A stretch of 64,000 nucleotides of DNA, taken from positions 264,240 through 328,239 of the forward strand of contig NZ_JAKGUG010000004.1 of assembly GCF_021568855.1 (NCBI RefSeq). The letters run 5' to 3'. The stretch's first letter is position 1. The number at the start of each line of letters is the position of its first letter. Source of the stretch: Dethiosulfovibrio russensis. Its GTDB lineage: Bacteria; Synergistota; Synergistia; Synergistales; Dethiosulfovibrionaceae. Positions 16,107 to 23,188 of this stretch are shown here, one piece after another. A program made the position numbers and the translations under genes. Below the pieces are notes generated by a model. The model ran no database searches. It saw only the letters and a program-made list of their open reading frames with translations, and had not been told where the DNA came from.

Positions 16107-16879
16107 GCCGCCAGACTTCCCAAAGCCGCTCGAAGATAGGGCTCTATCTGATCGTGCATTATGTCCACCGTCATAGGCAGGACGACCATGAGCAGAAAAA
16201 GTCCCAGACCTATTTTAAGAGGCAACCCCAAGATGAAGACGTTCATCTGGGGAACGGTACGAGCCAGGAAACCAAGACCGATATCCGCCAGAAGCAGAGC
16301 CCCGTAAAACGGGATGGCAAACTTGAATGCCATGACGAAGAGCTTTCCGAGCCACTCCGCCAATCCCAGATCGGACGATACGGTCAGCCCCATCTCTCCG
16401 AGGGGTAAAAGCCTGAAACTCTCCATCAACGCTCTAACGAGAAGTATATGGCCGTTCCAATAGAGAAAAAACCAGAGGCCGATAAGGATCTGAAGCTGTC
16501 CTATTATGGAGTCCTGACTCTGGGATATGGGGTCCAACACGCTCACCATGGCCAACCCCATACGGGTACCTATCATCCGTCCCGCTATCTGGAGGGCATA
16601 GAAAGGAGCGGAGGCCAAGAAGGCTATGGAGGCCCCTACGAGAAGCTCCCGAAGCGCGGCGAGCAAAAAGGGAAGGACCCCGGAAAACAGCACCTCAGGG
16701 AGAACTCCACCCAGCTGAGGAACGGTTATAAGGGCGAAGAAGAAGGACAGAAAGTAAAGACAGGGGATGGGAAACGAAGAGGCCAGAAAGACAGGAGCGG
16801 TGAAGATGATCCCGAGAAACCGGATCGATACGAGCATATATAGAGGAACAACGCGAAAAAGGGCGTTTAAATCCATCAT
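16097..16879 (-). CDS. fliR: Flagellar export protein FliR
   Basis: A 260-residue FliR from the ATG at 16879, which overlaps the fliQ stop by 4 bases (ATGA). A longer frame to 16945 would overlap fliQ and is not needed. About six hydrophobic membrane segments are visible, with the family segment GRMIGTRMGLAMV after the third. It is part of the FliPQR export channel. Confidence 0.95.
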   Translation of the reverse strand: MMDLNALFRVVPLYMLVSIRFLGIIFTAPVFLASSFPIPCLYFLSFFFALITVPQLGGVLPEVLFSGVLPFLLAALRELLVGASIAFLASAPFYALQIAGRMIGTRMGLAMVSVLDPISQSQDSIIGQLQILIGLWFFLYWNGHILLVRALMESFRLLPLGEMGLTVSSDLGLAEWLGKLFVMAFKFAIPFYGALLLADIGLGFLARTVPQMNVFILGLPLKIGLGLFLLMVVLPMTVDIMHDQIEPYLRAALGSLAAWR

Positions 16880-17145
16880 CTTACAAAACGATCCAGCTGT
16901 CCTAGAAGGTCCACGGCCAGCTTTCTGACCACCCCGAAGATCCATGGTCCCATGACCACGAGAGCCCCCATTATGGCGATTATCTTGGGGACGAAGGAAA
17001 GGGTCTGCTCCTGAATGGATGTGGCGGTCTGGAGGATACCGACGATAAGTCCCACCACCATGGCGACGATAAGTATGGGCAAAGAGGCCATCAAAGAAAC
17101 CTTGATCGCCTCCATCAACATATCGCTGACGCTGAAGGCTTCCAT
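16876..17145 (-). CDS. fliQ: Flagellar export protein FliQ
   Basis: An 89-residue FliQ with two membrane helices (about 15-38 and 52-75) and the conserved QTATSIQEQTLSFVPKI segment between them. It is a part of the FliPQR export channel. It lies 22 bases after fliP and overlaps fliR by 4 bases. Confidence 0.96.
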   Translation of the reverse strand: MEAFSVSDMLMEAIKVSLMASLPILIVAMVVGLIVGILQTATSIQEQTLSFVPKIIAIMGALVVMGPWIFGVVRKLAVDLLGQLDRFVR

Positions 17146-17167
17146 CTCTAAGACCTCCCTCTAGACA

Positions 17168-17938
17168 TCACTGGAAACTCCTGATAAGGCTGACAACCAC
17201 CAGATTCCATCCGTCGGCCATAACGAAAAGCAGCACCTTGAAAGGCAAGGAGATCATCATGGGTGGGAGCATTATCATACCCATGCTCATCAGGACACTG
17301 GATATTATCATGTCCACCACTATGAAAGGAACGTATATCACTATCCCCATCTGAAAGGCGGATTTCAGCTCGCTGAGCATGTAGGCGGGAAGAAGGATCT
17401 TGTTGGGGATGTCGTCGGCGCTGGAAGGCCTATCCAACCCCGACATGGAGACCATAAGGGACAGTTCTTCCTCCCTCGTCTGGCTCAACATGAACCGGCG
17501 CAGAGGAGTCGTGACGTTTTCCAGCGCCTCCATCGAACCGATGCGGCCCTCCATGTAGGGAGATAGACCCTGACTGTACATCACGTCCCAGGTAGGGGCC
17601 ATTATGAAGAGAGACAGAAAGAGGGCCAGGGTTACTATGACCTGGTTGGGCGGAGTCTGCTGGAGTCCCAGGGCGTTTCGTACGAATCCCAGTACTACCA
17701 AAACCCTGGTGAAAGAGGTTACCATGAGGAGTATCGCAGGGGCCACGCTCAAGACGGTCAACAGAGCCACTATCTGGAGCGAGGTGGAGACATCCTGAGG
17801 AGATGTCGCCCCCTCTACCGCGACCCTCAAAGCCGGCACAGGGAGTTCCGGTTGGTTCGGCTGGGCCAAAGCACCCCCGCACGACAGGAAGAAGACCGAC
17901 AGACTAATGAGGATCGCTATTTTCAGGTTCTGCTTCAT
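17168..17938 (-). CDS. fliP: Flagellar export protein FliP
   Basis: A 256-residue FliP starting at the ATG at 17938, which has GGGAG 7 bases upstream. The track of extra codons upstream is in-frame but lies inside fliO. A signal peptide (about 1-26, ending ALAQ) is followed by the FliP core with SFTRVLVVLGFVRNALG, PPNQVIVTLALFL and the C-terminal MGMIMLPPMMISLPFKVLLF. It forms the core of the export channel with FliQ and FliR. It overlaps the end of fliO by 35 bases. Confidence 0.95.
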   Translation of the reverse strand: MKQNLKIAILISLSVFFLSCGGALAQPNQPELPVPALRVAVEGATSPQDVSTSLQIVALLTVLSVAPAILLMVTSFTRVLVVLGFVRNALGLQQTPPNQVIVTLALFLSLFIMAPTWDVMYSQGLSPYMEGRIGSMEALENVTTPLRRFMLSQTREEELSLMVSMSGLDRPSSADDIPNKILLPAYMLSELKSAFQMGIVIYVPFIVVDMIISSVLMSMGMIMLPPMMISLPFKVLLFVMADGWNLVVVSLIRSFQ

Positions 17939-18284
17939 CGAACTTCTCCCATACATCACCAGGATAGCGCCGAAGCAACGATATACCCTCCTTGCTTTCC
18001 GCCAAGAGGAGTACGTCGGTGCCGCAACGCACCACATAAAGAACGCCTCTGCCCAAGGACAGAGACGTCAGGACCTCCAGCCCGTTTCTAGAGGACCTCA
18101 CGCGCTTCGGCCCCCAACGGACGAGGAGAAAGCCGACGCCTCCTAGAAGGGCGACGGCTAGGATCATCTTTGTCAGATAAGACTCGATCGAAGACGACGC
18201 ATCGGCCCAGGCCGGCCCGCAGAGAAAGCATACGGACAGAGACAAGGAAAAAAACGACGCAACGAGAATAGATCTTCCGCGCAA
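17904..18284 (-). CDS. fliO: Flagellar protein FliO
   Basis: A 126-residue protein in the normal FliO place, just before fliP. It has an N-terminal signal-like hydrophobic segment (about 6-26), a second membrane helix (about 40-56), and a small cytoplasmic domain with LSLGRGVLYVVRCGTDVLLLAESKEGI, which is the FliO/FliZ pattern. FliO helps assemble the FliP ring. Family members are poorly conserved, so the call leans on context as well as pattern. Confidence 0.85.
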   Translation of the reverse strand: MRGRSILVASFFSLSLSVCFLCGPAWADASSSIESYLTKMILAVALLGGVGFLLVRWGPKRVRSSRNGLEVLTSLSLGRGVLYVVRCGTDVLLLAESKEGISLLRRYPGDVWEKFDEAEPENSDPH

Positions 18285-18294
18285 GGGACTTCGA

Positions 18295-18654
18295 TTAGCC
18301 CAATACCTTGGACAAAGCGTCTACCACACGGTCAGGCTGGAAAGGCTTGACGATAAAATCCTTGGCTCCGGCCTGGATCGCCTCTATTACCATGGACTGC
18401 TGTCCCATGGCGCTGACCATGACGATCTTACAGCCGGGATTGACGGCCTTTATGGCCTTGACCGCCTCTATTCCGTTCATCTCAGGCATGGTGATATCCA
18501 TCGTGACGATATCGGGATTGAGGTCTTTGTACATGGAAACCGCTACCTGACCGTTTTCCGCCTCTCCTACTACCTCGAAACCGTTTTTCGTGAGGATATC
18601 CTTCAACATCATCCTCATGAAAGCGGCGTCATCGACAATAAGGACTGTAGCCAT
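18295..18654 (-). CDS. cheY: Chemotaxis response regulator CheY
   Basis: A 119-residue single receiver domain. The acidic pair is Asp8-Asp9, the phosphorylated Asp is Asp53 in IVTMDITMPEMNG, and the switch residues are Ser81 and Lys103 (VKPF). When phosphorylated by CheA it binds the FliM/FliY switch and changes rotation. It is coded between fliY and fliO, exactly as in Bacillus. Confidence 0.96.
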   Translation of the reverse strand: MATVLIVDDAAFMRMMLKDILTKNGFEVVGEAENGQVAVSMYKDLNPDIVTMDITMPEMNGIEAVKAIKAVNPGCKIVMVSAMGQQSMVIEAIQAGAKDFIVKPFQPDRVVDALSKVLG

Positions 18655-18692
18655 AATGCCCCTCCTGTTCGTCTATTCAAGACATTTTCAGA

Positions 18693-19847
18693 TCAAGATC
18701 CGATCGACTGGATTTTCTCTCCCACGTTCAATATCTCCGTGACCCTTACACCGAAGTTTTCGTCGATCACGACGACCTCTCCCTTAGCGATCAACTTTCC
18801 ATTAACCAAAACATCTACCGGCTCTCCTGCCATCTTGTCCAATTCTATCACGGAACCGGGAGCAAATGACAGAACCTCGCCTACGCTCTTTCTAGTTCTT
18901 CCCAGCTCCACCGTAACCCGGACGGGAATATCGGCTATGAGGCCGATATTCGAGGGCAGCGAAGAATCGGCGGCGGCAGGCTGAAGCGGAGAAAACTGAG
19001 CGGGACGAACGTCGACCGGAGGCGACGCCTCTCCCGAGGGAGGCTGAGACATCCCTGCTCCACCGCTTCCGGAGGGCTGAGGAGCCTGCTGTTGAGCTGG
19101 TCTCTGAGTCGGCGCTTCCGTCGGGCTTCCCTGAGAGGGCTGAGAGGCAGAAGGAGCAGGAGCCTCCGGCTCTCCAATCAAAGCATCGGCAAAGGCAGAA
19201 GCATGAACCGACGGAACGGAGATAAAGCTTTTAAAACTGTCCAGCCCCTCTATGGTAACCTCCATGGAAACGTACCAAACGGGGACATCTCCCTCCAGGT
19301 TCGGGAAAAGAAGCCACTCGTCCTCGGTAACCTCCGAGGCGGGATCGGTGGGAATGGCCTTTCGTCCCTTGAGCTTTCCACTGAGGGAAGTCATGGCGGA
19401 GCCCACCACCTGGCTGAGTCCCTCCTGAGCGGCGTTGACGAACAGCTCGTTCGCCTCATCGGGAAGGTCCTTGCCCTCGCCTCCCATCATGAGATCGGCG
19501 AGAAGAACTACCCCGCCCTCGTTCATGACGACCGATACCGGAGCATCGTCGAAACCGTCGCAACGGACGGAGAAGAGCAGGTTTCGATTTCCTCCGATGG
19601 ACTCCACCACCTCGGACTGAGCCTTTTCGCCTATCTCGGAGATCTGAACGGAGACTTCCCGTCCGGCCAACATACCTATAACCCCGGTCGTGGCGTCGGA
19701 GAACATCCCGGCCAAATCCTCCAGAGCCTCGAGCTGGGCCTGGGTCAGACCGGGGGAGCCACCTCCTCCTCCGCCGTCGGAGTCTCCGCCCAAAGAGCCC
19801 TCCAACAGGGCGTTTATCTCGTCTTGACTGAGCAGTTCGTCAGACAT
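18693..19847 (-). CDS. fliY: Flagellar motor switch protein FliY (FliN with CheC-like N-terminus)
   Basis: A 384-residue protein with three parts: a short N-terminal CheY-P-binding-like peptide (MSDELLSQDEINALLEG, as in FliM), a CheC-like domain (about 35-210) and, after a Pro/Gln/Ser-rich linker, a FliN/SpoA domain (about 295-384) with IPVRVTVELGRTRKSVGEVL. It is part of the switch complex. The CheC-like domain looks degenerate: in ALEDLAGMFSDATTG and EGLSQVVGSAMTSL the E-x-x-N phosphatase pairs are not present. By sequence it may not dephosphorylate CheY-P, unlike Bacillus FliY. Confidence 0.92.
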   Translation of the reverse strand: MSDELLSQDEINALLEGSLGGDSDGGGGGGSPGLTQAQLEALEDLAGMFSDATTGVIGMLAGREVSVQISEIGEKAQSEVVESIGGNRNLLFSVRCDGFDDAPVSVVMNEGGVVLLADLMMGGEGKDLPDEANELFVNAAQEGLSQVVGSAMTSLSGKLKGRKAIPTDPASEVTEDEWLLFPNLEGDVPVWYVSMEVTIEGLDSFKSFISVPSVHASAFADALIGEPEAPAPSASQPSQGSPTEAPTQRPAQQQAPQPSGSGGAGMSQPPSGEASPPVDVRPAQFSPLQPAAADSSLPSNIGLIADIPVRVTVELGRTRKSVGEVLSFAPGSVIELDKMAGEPVDVLVNGKLIAKGEVVVIDENFGVRVTEILNVGEKIQSIGS

Positions 19848-19849
19848 GA

Positions 19850-20854
19850 TTACTCCTCCTCTTCCTCGCTCGAGCCGTCGTCCGCCACCTCGATAACCTC
19901 CACGGAATAACGTCCGTCAACGGTTCCCGGACGTCCGGTAAACTTGATCCTGCTCCCGACTCGAACCATGACGGGATCGTCCAACATCGAATCCAAACGA
20001 ATAACGTCGCCGACTCGAAGCCTCATGACATCGAACAGGGATAAAACCGTGTCTCCTAATTCCAGATGGACCGGAACCTTCACCGTTCCAAGACTTGCGG
20101 TAAGGAACCCTCTATGATCCTGGTCCTTGTTCTTGCCGGTGGATGCGAACCAGATCTGAGAGCTGAGCTTATCCATAACCGGTTCCATGACGAAATAGGG
20201 TATACAGAGGCTGACCATACCCTCCACATCGCCTATGCTGACCCTCAAGGTAACCAGCAAAACCATGTCGGTGCCGGGACAGATCTGGACGAAGAAGGGA
20301 TTGCTCTCCATGCTCTCGAAACGGAAGCGAACGTCTATGACGGTGCTCCAGCTGTCCTCGAGGAGCTCCAGCATCCTCATGAAAACCCGTTCTATAACGG
20401 TGGACTCTATATCGGTCAGATCCCTTGGCTTTCCGAAAACCTCTCCCTTTCCGCCCAGCAATCGGTCGATTATGGCGAAAACCAGGTTGGGATTCATCTC
20501 CACCACGGCGTTGCCCTCAAGAGGATACATCTCCAGAACGCCCATTACGGTGGGCTGAACCATGGAGCGCACGAACTCCTCGTAGGCGACCTGATCCACC
20601 GATGCGACCTCGCAGGTCACGATAGAGCGGACCATGGTCGACAGACTGGTGGTGAGCTGTCTGCTGAAGGACTCGTGAATCATCTGAATAGCCCTGAGCT
20701 GGTCCTTACTGAACTTGTCGGGACGACGGAAATCGTAACCCTTGACGTTCTTTTCCGCCGAAGCCTGGGATATCTCCTCGAAATCGACCTCTCCGCTGGT
20801 AAGGACGTCCAATAGGGAGTCTATCTCCGATTGAGACAGTACATCGGGAGTCAC
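19850..20854 (-). CDS. fliM: Flagellar motor switch protein FliM
   Basis: A 334-residue FliM. It opens with LSQSEIDSLLDVL, the CheY-P-binding helix, then YDFRRPDKFSKDQLRAIQMIHE and the middle domain with DRLLGGKGEVF, and ends with a SpoA domain (about 245-320) holding VPVHLELGDTVLSLFDVMRLRVGDVI. It links the rotor ring to FliG and receives the CheY signal. It is separated from fliY by 2 bases. Confidence 0.97.
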   Translation of the reverse strand: MTPDVLSQSEIDSLLDVLTSGEVDFEEISQASAEKNVKGYDFRRPDKFSKDQLRAIQMIHESFSRQLTTSLSTMVRSIVTCEVASVDQVAYEEFVRSMVQPTVMGVLEMYPLEGNAVVEMNPNLVFAIIDRLLGGKGEVFGKPRDLTDIESTVIERVFMRMLELLEDSWSTVIDVRFRFESMESNPFFVQICPGTDMVLLVTLRVSIGDVEGMVSLCIPYFVMEPVMDKLSSQIWFASTGKNKDQDHRGFLTASLGTVKVPVHLELGDTVLSLFDVMRLRVGDVIRLDSMLDDPVMVRVGSRIKFTGRPGTVDGRYSVEVIEVADDGSSEEEEE

Positions 20855-20891
20855 CGGATCTCACCACCTTTCAAGCATAACGGACCACGGA

Positions 20892-21347
20892 CTACTGAGT
20901 GACGAACTTTCTGAAAAGAACCCTTCTTACCGCGACCTTGCCATCCACCGACGGCAGTATGGCGTTGACACGGCGCTTCATGTCGTCGCTGAGCTCCATG
21001 ATTCCCTCTGCACTCCTGAAATCGTCGACGATGTGGTCTTTCACCGTAAGGAGCACTTCGTTTCTGATGTGGCTTCTCCAGCCTCCATCGGTCAGGATAG
21101 TCTCCGCCTTGGTGCCGGACGCCTCAAGGGCCAGCTCGAAGTTTACCAGATGGGGTTCTTTGTCCGCCAGGTTTATGACGAAATCGCCAAAATCGACTAT
21201 GGGCCCGGGACGTTCAAGATCCTTTGAGACCCCGGTAACGCTCCGCTCCTCGGCACCGAAACGAAGCCCCATGAAATAACCTCCCCCGGCACCCAGGGCG
21301 AGGGCGATCAAGGCTATGACCGCTATCAATAAAATCCTCTTGAGCAT
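20892..21347 (-). CDS. fliL: Flagellar basal-body protein FliL
   Basis: A 151-residue FliL from the ATG at 21347, which has AGGAGGT 5 bases upstream; the longer frame to 21374 overlaps motB without a better site. One N-terminal membrane helix (about 3-25) with GGGYFMG is followed by a periplasmic domain containing DFVINLAD, VNFELALEA and VLLTVKDHIVDDFRS, ending VRRVLFRKFVTQ. FliL forms rings around the stator and supports torque. Confidence 0.94.
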   Translation of the reverse strand: MLKRILLIAVIALIALALGAGGGYFMGLRFGAEERSVTGVSKDLERPGPIVDFGDFVINLADKEPHLVNFELALEASGTKAETILTDGGWRSHIRNEVLLTVKDHIVDDFRSAEGIMELSDDMKRRVNAILPSVDGKVAVRRVLFRKFVTQ

Positions 21348-21370
21348 ATAGACCTCCTTCTCCCCCGCCG

Positions 21371-22093
21371 TCACTGCTTAGGGTACTTAGAGAGAATAAC
21401 CAGGTCCACCCGTCTGTTTCTGGACCTGTTTTCATCGCTGTCGTTTGGTACCACCGGACGGAAAGGACCGTAGCCTACCGCCTGCACTATCGAAGGGGAG
21501 ATTCCGGCGGCATCCACCAGATAGGAGGCCACTATAGCGGCCCTTATGGCGGAAAGCCCCCAGTTATCCCTGTAGGGACCGCCTCTAAGAGGCCTGTCGT
21601 CGGTGTGTCCCTCTACCGCCAGAGCGGGAATCCTCCCTTTAAGGAACTCACCCAGCTTAGCGAGCAGACGCTTGCCCTCGGGACGTATATCGACCCCTCC
21701 CAGAGGGAACAGAAGCTGATCCGACAGAGACACGGTTACGCCTCTTTGGTCAACTATCACCGACACATCCTGCTCCATCTCCTGATCCTTCAAAAAGGAA
21801 CGGAGCTCCCTGTCCACCTGGAACGTGGATTGGGTCTGACGACGTTCCTCTCCGGCGTCGTAGCCGGAGGAACCTCCGTAAGGCAAGGGGTCCTCCTGAA
21901 GGGATTTACCTCCGTCCAAGACCCCCAATGCGCCCTGGAAGGAGACCATCATCTTCTTGAACTTCTCCACATCTATGGACGAAAAAGCGAAAAGCAGGAC
22001 GAAGAAGGTAAGGAGCAGGGTAACCATATCTCCGTAAGTCGCAAGCCATCCGGCGCCGCCTTTCTCCTCTTTCCGCCTCTTTTTTCTAGCCAT
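21371..22093 (-). CDS. motB: Flagellar stator protein MotB
   Basis: A 240-residue MotB. The N-terminus is basic (MARKKRRKEEKGG), then GWLATYGDMVTLLLTFFVLLF holds the single membrane helix with the proton-carrying Asp (about 22). The C-terminal OmpA-like peptidoglycan-binding domain has VEGHTDDRPL and NRRVDLVI. It anchors MotA to the cell wall. It is 3 bases downstream of motA. I cannot tell proton from sodium use by sequence alone. Confidence 0.96.
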   Translation of the reverse strand: MARKKRRKEEKGGAGWLATYGDMVTLLLTFFVLLFAFSSIDVEKFKKMMVSFQGALGVLDGGKSLQEDPLPYGGSSGYDAGEERRQTQSTFQVDRELRSFLKDQEMEQDVSVIVDQRGVTVSLSDQLLFPLGGVDIRPEGKRLLAKLGEFLKGRIPALAVEGHTDDRPLRGGPYRDNWGLSAIRAAIVASYLVDAAGISPSIVQAVGYGPFRPVVPNDSDENRSRNRRVDLVILSKYPKQ

Positions 22094-22096
22094 GGG

Positions 22097-22891
22097 CTAT
22101 TCCTCTCCGCCCTTTTCGTTATCGTGCCGTTCCTCAAGCTCTTTCCGCTGCTCCGGAGGAAGGAAGACCTTGAGCTTTTCCTCCACTATTCTGGGGTTCT
22201 CTCCGGCCTGAATAGCCAGGACCCCCTCGACCATAAGTTCCCTGACCACCGTCTCCTCCGAGGACCTGGCGGCCAGCTTGGCCGATGTAGGCAAAGCGAA
22301 GATGTTGGCCATGAAGGAACCGTAAAAGGTCGTTATGAGGGCGACCGCCATCCCCGGCCCGAGAGAGCCCGGGTCGTCCAGGTTTCTGAGCATGGCTATG
22401 AGACCTATGAGCGTTCCCAACATACCGAAAGCGGGGAACAGCTCTCCCATTGTGTCGAACATTCCCTTGTTGGATGCATGTCGCTCCTCCAAAACGCTGA
22501 TCTCCGTGTCGAGGATAGCCTTGACCAGCTCGGGATCGGTGCCGTCCACGACGAGCTGAATGGACTTGGCCAGGAACTCGTCGTCCAGTTCGGAGGCGTC
22601 GGCCTCGAGGGCCAGCAGCCCCTCTCGCCTGGCCTTCTCGGCAAAGCTGACTATGGTCTGAACCAACGAGACCAAATCAGGAGTCTGGGAGAAAAAGGCG
22701 ACCCTGGTGATCTTTCCCAGTTTTTTGATACGATCCATCGGGTTCGCCATTATCACGGCCCCCATGGTTCCGCCTATGGTTATCAGCATGGACGGCAGGT
22801 TCACGAAGGCAGCGGCCTCGCCTCCGACCACTATACCTCCCACGACCAATATCAAAGAAAGAGAAAGTCCGATGATTGTCGCCAGATCCAC
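22097..22891 (-). CDS. motA: Flagellar stator protein MotA
   Basis: A 264-residue MotA with four membrane helices, starting at GTG. The family segments GTLIGLIAMLRNLDDPGSLGPGMAVALITTFYGS and GVLAIQAGENPR are present, and the cytoplasmic loop (about 60-150) carries the charged residues that press on FliG. With MotB it forms the ion-driven stator. It lies between flbD and motB in the flagellar run. Confidence 0.96.
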   Translation of the reverse strand: MDLATIIGLSLSLILVVGGIVVGGEAAAFVNLPSMLITIGGTMGAVIMANPMDRIKKLGKITRVAFFSQTPDLVSLVQTIVSFAEKARREGLLALEADASELDDEFLAKSIQLVVDGTDPELVKAILDTEISVLEERHASNKGMFDTMGELFPAFGMLGTLIGLIAMLRNLDDPGSLGPGMAVALITTFYGSFMANIFALPTSAKLAARSSEETVVRELMVEGVLAIQAGENPRIVEEKLKVFLPPEQRKELEERHDNEKGGEE

Positions 22892-22953
22892 GGTCAGGCC
22901 TCCATTTTTTTCAGATAGTCGAGTATCACCTCAATGATAAACCGATGACACCG

Positions 22954-23151
22954 CTACGTCAAAGAGAGCGGCAGCCCTCGTTTGGCCCGATAGGCCGCCG
23001 CCCTTTCCATTATCTCACCGGGAGTTTCCTTCACGACGTAACGGTGGCCGTTCAACAAGGTGACCACAGTGTCGGGATTGGCCTCCACGGTCTCTATTAG
23101 GTCGGCATTCAACACGAACACCGAGCCGTTGAGTCTGGATACCTCTATCAC
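22954..23151 (-). CDS. flbD: FlbD family flagellar protein
   Basis: A 65-residue protein starting at GTG with GGAGG 9 bases upstream. It matches the small FlbD family: IEVSRLNGSVFVLNADLIETVE, PDTVVTLLNGHRYVVKET and EIMERAAAYR. FlbD is found right after flgE in spirochaetes, clostridia and bacilli. Its role is not well known, but it is linked with the motor or hook operon. It is 37 bases from flgE. Confidence 0.92.
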   Translation of the reverse strand: MIEVSRLNGSVFVLNADLIETVEANPDTVVTLLNGHRYVVKETPGEIMERAAAYRAKRGLPLSLT

Positions 23152-23188
23152 CTTAAGCGCCTCCGACCTTTAACTTACCTCATAGAAA

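Noticed and set aside
17939..18037. An N-terminal extension of FliP by 33 codons
   Set aside because: It lies inside fliO, and the ATG at 17938 has a good ribosome-binding site followed by a normal signal peptide.
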